Assembly: GCF_002878395.1 (NCBI RefSeq)
Contig: NC_061120.1
Span: 99,028,654-99,092,653 of the forward strand
Source of the DNA: Capsicum annuum
Taxonomy: Eukaryota > Streptophyta > Magnoliopsida > Solanales > Solanaceae
Direction: 5' to 3'
Length of the DNA stretch: 64,000 nucleotides
Shown in pieces: positions 11,410-23,470 of this stretch. Every line of letters begins with the position of its first letter. Position 1 is the stretch's first letter. Below the pieces are notes generated by a model that was not told where the DNA came from, did not search any database, and was given only the letters and a program-made list of their open reading frames with translations. Made by a program: the position numbers and the translations under genes.

Positions 11410-12720
11410 TATCATAGTACTAAAAAAAGAAATAGATGTAGAAATAGTACCCTTTGTTGTAGGAGCAGATGAAGAGGCAATCGAAACCTTGTTCGCTCCC
11501 AAAGCAACCTTACTAACCAGACAATTTCTAAGAATATGGCCTGGCAGTCCATATTTGGAACACCTCTTCCTCCCGTCATTGAAAAAACCCTAATGTAACC
11601 GAACACAGAATCTGCAAGGAGGATATGATGAGGCCAACTCAGTCCCATTAGCCTAAGATTGGACGTCCTGTGCCCTAAAGTTATTGCCACCTTACTGACG
11701 CCTATCACCCGACTACTTCAAATAAAGAGCACTAGCTTTGGGAAAGGAACCAGAATTCTCCTACTTTTTCTTTGGACACTTAACACCATCTAGACCACAT
11801 TTTTCTTGACCACCCTACACAGATAACCTAAACTTCTTACCCTACCTTTCCCTTATCTCAGCCTGCTTTCTCTTCTCCTCCTTCACCTGTTACACATGAG
11901 CAACCAACCTAGAAATATCCATGTCCTTGATTAACAATGTCGTCGTACTTTCAAGGATCAAATATAGAGATAGTCTTGAGGAGAACTTTATCATACGCGC
12001 CCTCATTGAATGAGATATTCTCTTTTTTCAGATTAATAAATTCCTCCAGCTTCACTTCCCTCAATTCCTAAAGAAAGAAACGGTCTAGAAAAATATTAGA
12101 GAAAGCTTACTACAGATAAGACTTATCAATCTCACCCTTTGCCTGATCCCATTCCTCATACCATTGGTACGCTATATACTTTACCTGATAGGCAGCTAAA
12201 TTCACCCCTTTTATATTCGTGGCATACATCACCCTGAAGATCTTTCTATCTCATCTAGAAAACTGGAAGGATCCTCCTCTACCTTAACACCATTACAAAA
12301 TGGATGATTCAACCTCATAAACTGGCCAACCTTTATGGCCTTACCGGATACAATCCTAGATGCACCACGCTCATTCTGAGAAGCTACCAACTGAGCAATC
12401 ATCATATTATCCTGAAGAACCTAAGGAGGACTAGAAGGAACTAGTGAAACTCCTAAAATATTAGGGACCAGAACCCTAAACCATGTATGGATCCTATGAG
12501 AAGAGCATGTCCCATCAACATCGTTCCCCAGTTGGGATAGAAGAGTTTTCGTGAACTTCAGATCGTCGAGGCATATTTTGAAAATTGACCAAATGGAATT
12601 AGAAGAGATTCCAAGACTTAGACTCCAAGCTTGAAAATAGAACACAAAGAAGAGAAACATTTCCTAAATTCCTTGTAGCCTTTCTATTATGTGTGTAGCT
12701 CACTACATACCCTTAAAAGA
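11410..12720 (-). pseudogene. gag: G2 gag with zinc knuckle
   Basis: The minus strand has a gag core with LNHPFCNGVKVEEDP at about 12280-12320, where the family has L.P..F.G.KVEEDP. A zinc knuckle at 11521-11562 reads C-S-K-Y-G-(3)-H-(4)-C: the second Cys of the usual C-X2-C-X4-H-X4-C is Tyr. Gag forms the capsid-like particle and the knuckle binds the element RNA. Stops are frequent. Confidence 0.8.
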
Positions 12721-12770
12721 GACTCTACTTAACATAGATTTGTGAATTCTAAATTAACCATGAACCTAAA

Positions 12771-12783
12771 GCTCTGATACTAA
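12771..12783 (-). other. G2 primer binding site (initiator tRNA-Met)
   Basis: The plus strand GCTCTGATACTAA is the complement of the tRNA-iMet primer site TTGGTATCAGAGC with one C-to-T change. It lies 2 bp before the right-hand LTR, which makes that the 5' LTR. Confidence 0.85.
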
Positions 12784-12785
12784 TT

Positions 12786-14720
12786 TAACATGACCCAAAC
12801 TAGGGTTTTGTCATAATGGGAATCCCAACTCCAACCAGTATCGAGGACCACCCCCGTTACCCAACCCAACCTCCAAATATATATACCCTGAGTCGGATGA
12901 ATTACGAATAAATAATAAGATAACATTTATTATAATTCAAAACTCTAGGATAGGTCCATGACCAAGACCAACCTAAAAAAGTCCAACTATCCATAAACCA
13001 ATCCATACCCAATACGTATATATATAATCCAAAACTAAGTAGAATAGTCATAAATCAAATAAAGGCAACAAGTATCAGCCCCAATACCAATGCCAATACT
13101 AAGGCTGATACTAATACCGACTTCACCCATTTAAACCTATAGTAGTCCCATAAATTTTCTAACGGAAGGTAAAAGATTATCTAGTTGGGACATGCCCCCA
13201 ACAAAAGCTAAAACTAATGTCAATGAAGTAACCAAAGTATGTAAAAACATCCATGACATAAAATAAAGACTTCCAGAATATAGAAGCTCACCACTTCAAT
13301 CTAATAGCTGATCCCGACTTCGATCACTAACCAGGAGGAGTAGAATGGCTAGTTCCTATATTGCATAGAATTTTTTTTTTACCAAAAGATGGGTTAGCGG
13401 GTGAACGTTGTCATGTATTCAAAATAAGATTAAAATAATTCCAATGTTTAAAACTATTTAAACCAACCATATACATTCACAATAATATATGCATTTATAT
13501 ATATATATATAATACCTTTCTAGGAAGGGAGCCAGGTTTAGCATGCCTTAAAATTATTAAAATAAAAATGTATAGCTTAAACATCGTAGAACATCCTATG
13601 GACTATATGGATTAAGTGTAACCCACAGAACAGGCCCTGATGTGTAGAGCTGCACGAACGGGAGATACCATAGGAGGAGGGGATTTCTGAGTACCCTTTG
13701 CTCTCCATGATACATATGTACCAGTGTAATTAGGGGATTCCCATGTACCCCATAAGTATCATTTATGGTTGTCATGATCAATCCTCATATCGGTAAACAT
13801 GAGTTTCCAGTGTACATCTAATAGAATCACACCTTTACTGTTAGCTATCACATCTCTCTATTATTGCCCAACTAAAACCATTACTACAACCAAACCACCA
13901 TTCTATGTATTATTAACCAAGACTATAAGCAGTGGTATCTTCATACCAACTATAGCTTTCAAGTAATGTCCTTAGCCATCCTTTTTAAGAAGAAGGGATT
14001 CCTATGTACCTATAGATTATATTATTGGGTTGACTTGGGCGAATCACATGTAACCCATAAGTGATCATTATTATGTTTGCTTTGGGATTCCCTTGTACCC
14101 TACAAGGCTTTAAATTAGGCCAACTATAACCACCAAGACGTTACCATTTAACCATTCCAAACTATTTAAATTATTTATACCATTTTCAATTTCATTACCA
14201 AGTGACACTATGCATAGTTCAATGAAAGTCCAACAATTTAACAAAAAACATTCTCATAGGCATTTTATCAAATATGTTGGAGGCATAGTGTTTCTAAAGA
14301 CAAAACCATGTACCAATTAGCCATTCCCATGCAACAAAATGCTCAAACCACCACAACAATATGAAATTCATATGTAAAAGACATGGGGAAAACATAACTA
14401 ACCATTATAACCAAAACCCCAAACATATAATAGAAAACCCAAAAACATACCCCATTTATGCCATGAAAACAATTCAAAAAAGCATGCCTTTTGTTGAACT
14501 AATAATGAGGAAGGAGTACCATCCTTAGATTGAGAAGAAGATGAGAAAAAATAACCCCTGTGAGCCTCAATTGACCATCTTAAAGGTGACCCTAGCTTTT
14601 GCTTAACCTAATAGCCTTAGAGAGAATTGAGAGTGTTAGTAAGTGTTTTAGATTAGAATATTAGGGTAAATAATGTCCTAAGAGTGATATAAGTCTTGGG
14701 GCCTTAAAGGGTTAAGAAGA
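12786..14720 (-). repeat. G2 5' LTR, truncated
   Basis: It aligns with 5561 to about 7495, including the recurring GGGATTCC...TACCC motif (13680, 13733, 13994, 14038, 14086). It stops at about 14720 without the promoter-side segment present in the 3' LTR (7495-7950). A short AT microsatellite is at 13495-13512. No gene is seen. Confidence 0.8.
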
Positions 14721-16927
14721 GAAATAAGTACCAAAGCAATAGGTTCTAAGTAGGCACCATCGTCCAACTAAGGTAAATCATAATATAAATACTAGATGAA
14801 GTGAGATAATAAACTAAGCTAGGGAAAGGGGAAACTTAGAATAATCCTCCAAATTCTGAAAGTAAACAACCAATTAAATAACATCAAGAGAGCATAACTA
14901 AATATCGTATAAGTGGGCTTCCAAAAGCCCAGAGGAGGCAATCAAGTATAAATAATCCATGCGATCCTCCATAAACCCAGTGGATGCAATAAAGAAGTGA
15001 GTAATGAAAGTAAATATCCCGACCATCCAAACCATCATAAGTGACCTCTCAATGGAAAAATAGAAATAGAAATAGTATCTCACATGTAGGAGTTGAATTG
15101 AAAATAATGTCATAAATATCAATCTCAAATAGGAAGTAATATCATTATAGATATTATACTTGAATCGATCTTAATATCATAATTTTCCGAACTTGAACCA
15201 ATCTTAATATCTCCAAGTATGAGTCTAGAACAAGTTAGAATATGTATAAGTCCTCCTCGGGCTCAACAATATAAATAGGGTAATATATGAAGGCCTATGA
15301 ACTCTACATGGAGCTAATAGTAGCCTTAACCTAAAATGGACTAGATGGGCCCACCTCAAACGACAAAATTTCCATTCTAAGGCAATTGAAACCCCAAACT
15401 AGAATAAGGTTCCAAAATATCTCTACAAAGTACTTCATCAGTTTTAGTAAGCCCTATGATAGCAAACCAACCTACGGAACGAGTAAATAGGTCAAATTCA
15501 CTTAACTATGGCTAGTTACCCGGCTAAATAATCTAAATTCACAAAATATCCAACCAAGTCATAATTCTCAACCCAAAACTAGCATAATATCATACCAATA
15601 CTATACTTAAGCTCAATCTAAGAGAAAACTACACCTAGCTTACCTTGATTCCCAAGAATGCTCAATAAAGTCCATTAGATATGAGATTTCCCTTTTTGAG
15701 AAGCCTCCACATGACATCATACTATCAAAATAGTAATCTACACATTAATAAGAGAATAATGATACCCATACAAAATTTTTATATTTCGAGTCCAAAATTA
15801 TGTGAAATAAATTAATACAAGAAGAATGATACCCATATTTAGATTTTATACTCCGAGTCCAAAATCGAGTCAAAATCCTAGGTGGGGTCACTTGTAGAAA
15901 TGCAGTTTCAAACCGTCAACATATCCCTCAATGCTCAAGCATCATTTACCCTTAAGGATGAGTAAATTTGGATCTCAAATTTTACTCGATTAAAACCATC
16001 AAGGAACTAGGGATTAAAGATTAAATTGGATAATTAAACTAAGAAACTTACATGGATTACAATGATAAAATGTCTTTCCTGAGCTCAGCAACACCCTATG
16101 GTCACCCAAGGGTACATCTCCCCGTTCTTAAAGCTCCATCGGGATTTAATGCTCTGTGAACTTGGCATAAATGAGAGGAAATAGGTGGGAGCTAAAATAA
16201 ATGACCTACACTAACTGCTTAAGCGGCCTAGGATCACTTAAGTGACCCCTGGCACTTGGCCAACCTCCGCTAAAAAGGACAAGATGTTACTTAAGCAGCG
16301 GCTTCTTTAGATGTCAGAAACTTCTAAAGAGACATTTTTGGACCATCCACGACCGCTAAAGAAACCGCTTAGCCGCTAAATTAACCGCCGCTTAAGAGGT
16401 TGAAATAGCTGAGTTCATGCACCAGCTAGACTTTGATTTTTTCAAGTTTCTATTGAACCCTCAAGATTTACTCAAAATCCCTTGAATGGAAACGTAATAG
16501 GCTACCCTATAAAATTTGATATTCTGGACTCTATGGCAGCATTGAAATTTTCATCCAAAGTTGTTTTAATGAAATTTGGGCCCCATATCTATGGGCCACT
16601 TTTACTAAAATTCGTCTGATTGACTAAAATGAGTCTGGAAGCCTTGGAACTTAAACCAAAGGTCTCCTTTGCCTAAAATAAACATTTGAAAACTTATGGA
16701 GCTGTTAGAATTGGGCATACGAGGTTCTTAACATGATGTTTACTCCCGATATTGATCCTTTCTAGTGAAGACTTCAAAGCAGATAATTAGCTCTAAAAAC
16801 TAACTGCACTGATCGGTAATTGAATTGTCAACTTCATCAAGTAATAAATATCTTACGACAGCTATAGGAAATCTTTTAATGATGAAAAAATATGAACAAT
16901 TTTAAAATAACTTAGAGGGTCATTACA
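14721..16927 (-). repeat. G3 3' LTR, truncated at its outer end
   Basis: It ends GGTCATTACA at 16927 and is colinear with S2 and the G3 5' LTR, including the AAATCATRATATAAATA block near 14775 and the CTTAAGCGG-type cluster at about 16200-16400. It starts abruptly inside the LTR, missing roughly the first 420 bp relative to the sister copy, at a junction with the broken G2 LTR. No gene is seen. Confidence 0.8.
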
Positions 16928-19678
16928 ATATTCACTATTAAATGGATTTTTGTCAACAAAAGTAAATGGTTAGGATGTACCTAAAGGCTAAAACATATGG
17001 GGATACGGGGCCCGTATCTCACTCTCGATCACCCAAGTAGCCTCCTTTAAACCTTGACTATTGGAATCTCTCTAAAGCACAACTCCCTTACCTCCACGGC
17101 TATTATGGGAATTAGATCCCCCACAAAGGTCAATCTCTCATTCAACTAAATTGAGTCCCACTGAAGCACAAATGGCTTATCGAGGATGTAACGCCGCAAG
17201 GCCAACTCATAAGCTACCTCTCCAACTGTGTGAATTATCTTAAAAGGTCCAATATATCTAGGCATCATCTTTCCTGTCCTACTAACCTCATTATTCCCTT
17301 CATAAATAATACTCGAAGGAGTATCTAATCTCTAATTCTAAACCTCAGTGTATGAAGTCTACAATCTACATAATTCTTCTACCTACTCTAAGCTGTGCTC
17401 ATCCTTTCCTGAATCACCCTGAATCTATCTAGTGACTCCTAAAGTATCAGTACCACAAAGTCTAAACTCAGAAGTCTTGAACAACCGTATTGGAGATCGA
17501 CAACGCTTGTAATTTAGTGCCTCAAATGGTGCCATCTCAATATTTGAATAGTAGCTATTGTTATAGGAGAACTACGCCAATGATAAGTGCTACTCCACTA
17601 ACCTTTAAAGTTCATAACATAAGCTCAGACCATATCCTCAAGTATCTGAATAGTCTACTCTAACTTTCCATTGGTCTGAGGGTGAAAAGAGGTGCTAAGA
17701 TACCCTTGGCTACCCAACTCCTTAAGAAAATCCCTCCCAAAGCTAGAAGTAAATACCGATCCTATGTCTCAAATGATAAATATAGGTACTTTGTGCAGGA
17801 GCACTATCTCGTATACACAGACACGACAGATCCTCTAAGTATTGATGAACATCTGAATAATATGCCAATTCGGTCAACTAATATATAATGAATAAAATGA
17901 CATTATAACCATAAGAGATGCGATGCAAACCACTAATAATGTCTATAGTGATCTGTTCCCACTTCCACTTGAGAATGGTAAATCTCTAAATTAGGACACC
18001 AAGCCTCTAATCCCTGACCTTCACCTAGTAACAATATGATCAATGAGCTATAAAGTCCTCTACATCTCTTTGCATACCCTTCTACCAGTAGTTCTGCCTC
18101 AAATCCCTATACATCATAGTTATCCTAGGGTGACTAGAGTATATAGAGTTGTGAGCCTCATACAATATCAATTGAATTAAGTTCCCATGCTCAAATCACC
18201 AAAATAGACATCATATAAAAGAATACCCTCAAAATCCATGGTAGTGCTCCTGAACTTACCCCTGTAGACCTACTTGTGGTGACACAAAGTCCTCTGTTCT
18301 CAAACTAGCAGCTCTAAATTTGCTCAAATAATGTAGACCTCACCTCTATATTAGCAAGGATCCTCTTGGATTCAAAAATATCAAGTCAAAAAATCAAATT
18401 TTCTAAGCGTTAGATGTCCCACGCCAACAGCCTCTCAAAAACTAATATAGAAGCCAACCTGCCTATACTCACTGCTTTTCGGCTCAAGGCGTCTACTACT
18501 TTGTTCACCTTGATCGAATGGTATAGAATTAAAATATAATAATTATTTAGCAACTGCATCCATCTGTCTTTCCTTAAATTAAGATCTATCTAAGCCATAA
18601 GGTGTTCAATACTATGCTGAACCGTGTAGATCACATAGTGAATGCCATACAAATAATTCCTCCAAATCTTAACTGCAAAAACTATAGCTGCCAAATCCAA
18701 ATCATAGTGGGGTAGTTTCACTCATACGCCTTCAATTTCCTTAGTGTATAAGCAATAAATTAGCCTTGCTGCATCTAGACACAACCCAAACTAGTACAAA
18801 AGCATCACAATATATAGTAAATCGCTCGCCCTCAATAGGAAGAGCCAATATAGGATCTATAGTGAGAAAACCCTAGAGCTTATGAAAGCTAGATTTACGT
18901 TCTTAGACAGCTAGAAAGGAGCCTCCTTCAAGGTTAATATGTTTATCAATTCTGCAATAACAAAAAAACCCTCAATGAGTCGGTTGTAGTAACCTACCAA
19001 ACCAATAAAGTTATGAACCTCAGATGGATACGTAGGCTTGAACTAATCTTAAATAGCCACAATCATCGCCATATCTACCATAATCCTATTCGTAGACACT
19101 ATATATTCTTGGACTACAACTAACTCAAGCTAGAACTTACATTTTTTGAATTTTCCAAAAAGCCTATGATCTTTCAATGTCTGGAGCACATTCCTCAGAT
19201 ATTGCATATGCTCCTCCCTACTCCTGAAATACCCAAGAATGTCATCAGTTAGTAAAATCATGAAGAAGTCCAAATATGGTCTAAATATGTGGCTCATCAA
19301 ATCCACAAATGCAGTTAGGGCATTGGTTAATCCAAAAGGTACCCTAAGGAACTCATACTATCTATAGTGACTCCTTAATATTGTCATTCGGATGTCCTCA
19401 GCCTGAATCCTCAACTAATGATCACCAAATTTCAATTTAATCGTAGATAACATCATTGTTACCTAAAACTGGTCAAACAAGTTATCTGTACGAGGAATAG
19501 GATACCTATTTTTCACTATGACCTTATTCAACTGCTTATAATCAATACACATACGCTTGGAACCATCCTTTTTCTTTGCAAACAAGATAGAAGAACCCCA
19601 TTGTGACATACTTGGACTAATTAAACCTTTACTTAGAAGAAATTGAGGCTGAGAATTTATCTCCTTATCTTCGGCAGG
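16928..19678 (-). pseudogene. pol: G3 pol: RT, RNase H, integrase and chromodomain
   Basis: Read on the minus strand from 19678: the RT block 19463-19678 has [20 protein letters not shown] and [11 protein letters not shown]; the catalytic box at about 19230-19255 reads LTDDILGYFRS instead of the usual YVDD or FIDD. RNase H ends with DALSRKAVS at about 18470-18500. Integrase has WKWEQITIDIISGL at about 17930-17970. The chromodomain end reads EATWVIESEIRA with YPHMF at about 16990-17045. Many stops. The RT N-terminus continues at 23471 beyond solo LTR S2. Confidence 0.87.
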
Positions 19679-20689
19679 TGTCACAACCCAATGTACAAGT
19701 CATGATGGCACCTACTCTATCCAACCAAAAGGTAAGCTAAACCATACTCCCAATCTAGATGCAATGGGCTAACTTGGTGGAAAATTTCCTAAAAGTTATT
19801 AATTAAAGATTAAGGAATTAAAAATAATAATACAATCATAATGGTCGAATAAATAAATAAGAAATTGACAACCACCCTAAGGCTTAATAATGTCGGTACA
19901 AGAACTACTACAAATGAATTATGTGTACTAAATAATCAAATACAATCTATCTCAAAGATCAAAGACTAAACATAGATAAATAGAAGGAAAACGGGTATCT
20001 TCGACTCCAAGAGCTCACCTAATCTCTAAAATCAACCCTACACAAGTTTTGAATCAGCGACAATAACTAGTACTAGGATTTGAACCAAAATGGGTACAAA
20101 AGTATAGTATGAGTACCAAAACCATAGGTACTCAGTAAGCATCTTTGGGCGACTAAGCTAAATCATGATATAAATATGATAAGATGCAAGGTAAAATAAG
20201 TTGAGTCATGGAAAAAGAGATAAACCTAGAAATAAGATATGACATCATTGTACATAAATAAATAAATGTATATAGGATAGTAACATAAAAATCACACCAC
20301 TATAACTAAAGGATTGGCGCACATAAGCCAACAAGTATGGAAAATTAAATAACCCAACATTGGCTCCCATAAGCCCAGAGGGTACAATCAAGGAAACTAC
20401 GCAACCTAATTGCCGTAAATCACCAAATTGCTATGCCATAACTGAGAATCAATCCAAACCATATCATCTCATACATGATTCCCAATGCCAGACTTGAAAC
20501 GAAACATAATAGTATCATAATAATTATCATCATTTGCCAACTTAAATCGAAACTCCTATTATCAAGATCAATAAAAACTTTCAAACTCGAACTAGAAGTT
20601 ATATTTATAAATAGTAGCAACAAACAATATCAAAAAGACATATTGAGAAACTAGCCAAATAGACTATACCATTACCACATCTATTAAGT

Positions 20690-21600
20690 CTTTCCCATAA
20701 CCATTCCTATAGGCTATGCCCATAGTCATAATTATAAGTTATTTAAATAGTCGCATCATTAAGCTATTAATCTTATCGATAAGCCCTTAATCATACTTTA
20801 AGCCTTATCATATCTATAAGCCATCAATCATATCTATAAGCCATTAATCGTTAATCATGTCTATATTTATATCATTAATCATGTCAATAGGCCATATTAT
20901 CAATCATATCTGGAACAAATATAAATAGTCATTATATATAAGCCACATCATTAGTCATATCTATAAATCATATCATTAATTATGTCCGAAAGCCATTTCA
21001 ATAATCATGACGATATAATCCACATAATTAGTCATATCTATAAACCATATCATTAATCATGTCTGAAAGCCATATCAATAATCATGTATATATAATGCAC
21101 ATAATTAGTCAAATCTACAATCAGATCTAGAACCCATATCAATAATCATGTATATATATTCCGTATCATTAGTCCTATCTATAAATCATATCATTAATCA
21201 TATCCGAAAGTCATATTAATAATCATATATATATAAGCCACATCATTAGTCATATCCATAAATTAAATAATAAATCATATCTGGAAGCCATATCAGTAAT
21301 CATGTATGTATATAAACCACATCATTAGTCATACCTAATAATTATATCCTTAATCCTATCCGAAAGCCATATCAATAATAATGTATATATTTAGTCGTTA
21401 TATATAAACCATATAATTAATCATATCTAAAAGCCATATCAATGATCATGTTTGTATATAAACCACAACATTAGTCATATCTATAAATAATATCATTAAT
21501 TATATACGAAAGATATATTAATAATGACACAAACACACACACATATATGTATATATGTATGTATATATGTATAAGCCATACCATTAATCAATACCCAGGA
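20690..21600. repeat. AT-rich tandem array in S2, unit about 76 bp made of three ~25-bp subunits
   Basis: Phrases such as CATATCATTAATCATATC, CCATATCAATAATCATGTA and CACATCATTAGTCATATC follow each other in that order many times with drift, giving a higher-order unit of about 76 bp. It ends in an ACAC/ATGT microsatellite at about 21530-21575. It is absent from the other LTRs of this family, so it grew within this copy or its subfamily. Confidence 0.75.
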
Positions 21601-22703
21601 TTAGCATGAATCTTAAAATATCTAACCACAACCTTATTAAAAATATTCAATCTCCTCTTGTCCTAAACCAAGCATTGATAAGGGTATACCATATGTAAAT
21701 AAGTTTATAAAGTTAACAAGTCTTGGCCTAAGGTTTACAAAAGGGGCCCACTTCTAATCCCCGAAATCTATTTAAGGCAACTTCTACCCGGACTAGGATA
21801 AGGTATCTAAGTTCATTTATAGATATTTCACTAGCCCTATGATAGTAATCCTTCGTAAACATGAACAGCTAAGTCAATTCCATAATAATAACAACTAAGT
21901 CAATTTCCCAAACTTAAGCAACTAAGACTAATTCCACCCTAACATGAGTGACTAAGGCAATTTCACCTAGTTTAAGCAACCAAGGCATTTCCATTCTAAA
22001 CAAATGCCATGGAGGCAAATTCACCTAATATATTAGTAACTAAGCTAATTACTCCTAATGTACAAGTTAAATATAGTCGAAATGGTTCAACAAATTCAAA
22101 TATTCTCATTCCTACTTCCAACACCTGAATCCCACCCCATATCTAGCATAATATCTTAATCATACTATAAGATAACTCAATCTACGATGAAGGTAAACCT
22201 ATCCTACTTGGATGTTGAAGAAAAGCCTAAAGAATCTGCTAAATAACCAATTTTTCTTTCCGAGAAGTTTCGACAAGGTGCCACCAACTATCGAAGTCAT
22301 AATCTACTCATAAAAATCAGAACAATGATACCCATATTTCACTCTTGTGCTTTGGGTCTAAAATTACATAAAATTACATGTGGGGACTATTTAAGGAATC
22401 ACTTTTTCAAAAGCAACACTATGTCCCTTTATGTTTAATGAACAATTACCTTAAAAATGGGTAAATTTTGGCTATAATGGTGTAATACTCAAGGAACCAA
22501 GATTCTAGGGATTTTAGGAAACAGTGGAGAATTAAATAATGAAAATAATGGAAGGTTACCATAAATTTGATGAAGAATCACGTAAATAAACTTTACCCAA
22601 GCTTCAAGATCACCAAAAAATGTTTCTCCCAAGTGTATGCACTATTTATGGTTTTACTCTCTTGAGAATGAGAGAAGAATGGTTAAAATCGGGCTATGTG
22701 GGG

Positions 22704-22711
22704 TATTTATA
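22704..22711 (-). promoter_or_regulatory. S2 LTR TATA box
   Basis: The minus strand GGGTATAAATACCCC is at the same place as the G1 LTR TATA box, with the CTAAAGC motif cluster (22730-22940) directly upstream on the minus strand. Confidence 0.6.
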
Positions 22712-23470
22712 CCCTTCCCAGTCACACGGATACTGCTAAAGCAGACATTGTGCCACTTTTGCTCTCACTGCTAAAGCACCCCTACAAGCCAGGCTGCTAA
22801 AATGGACCATGGGTCGCTTTTACATAAACCGCTAAAGAACCTAGGTGCATCTAAAGCAGTACATATAAGCTGATCTAGGGTTGCTAAATTTCCCAATGGG
22901 CCACCAAAGCTCTCTCCCCTACAGATCCCAAAGAGCTGCTTTAGAGGTCACAACAAATATCAGGTACCTGCTAGAAACTTAGAATCTTTACGACTCTCCA
23001 CCATCCTCTCAAGATTCATTTGAAATATCGTATGTGCAAACAAACTATGATACCCTATCAAATTTGACGTTCTAGACTCAATGGTGAAGTGGAAATTCCA
23101 TCCTGAGGTTTTTTTAATGAAAAGTGGGTCCCATACCCACTTTTCATATTTCTTAACTCTCGGCCATGAAATGAGTTTGAGAGCCTCGAGGCCCAACCAA
23201 AGTGTCCACCTAACCTAAAATTGATATTCTAGAGTTGTTGAAACTATTAAAATTGGAATACAAGGTCATTTAACTTATGTTTTTGCATGGTAAACAATTC
23301 AAATAATTAAAGGCTTCAAAATAGGGACTTGGATTTAAAAAATAGATGAACTGCATGGTAATCTAACTGTCAGTTCCTTTATGTCATAAATGACTTAGGG
23401 ATACTATAGAAAATCTCTAAAAAGCAAAAATGAGTGGAAATATAGAAAAATGACTTAGAGGGTCACTACA

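Larger units (their letters stand above)
5561..14720 (-). mobile_element. G2: Ty3/gypsy chromovirus, 5' LTR truncated
   Basis: Two similar LTRs (5561-7950 and 12786-14720) flank a 4.8-kb interior with gag, protease, RT, RNase H, integrase and chromodomain in that order on the minus strand. The tRNA-Met primer site at 12771-12783 fixes the orientation. It is inserted in the G1 LTR. The 5' LTR lacks roughly its last 450 bp (plus-strand view) and runs straight into a truncated G3 LTR, so no target duplication can be tested. Confidence 0.9.
19679..23470 (-). mobile_element. S2: solo LTR in the G3 RT gene (expanded, 3.8 kb)
   Basis: The plus strand starts TGTCACAACCC and ends GGTCACTACA, the family ends of the G1/G3 LTRs. 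Flanks are GCAGG (19674-19678) and GTAGG (23471-23475). Skipping the LTR and one copy of the duplication restores RT homology (a MAPAE-type stretch), and GCAGG is the ancestral form. It is about 1 kb longer than the G3 5' LTR, largely because of the AT-rich repeat array at 20690-21600. No gene is seen. Confidence 0.9.

Noticed and set aside
17682..17888. 68-codon plus-strand ORF
   Set aside because: It is an antisense shadow of the G3 integrase remnant.
21520..21590. ACAC/ATGT microsatellite as a possible Z-DNA or regulatory element
   Set aside because: It is short, impure and sits at the end of the AT-rich array; nothing else supports a function.
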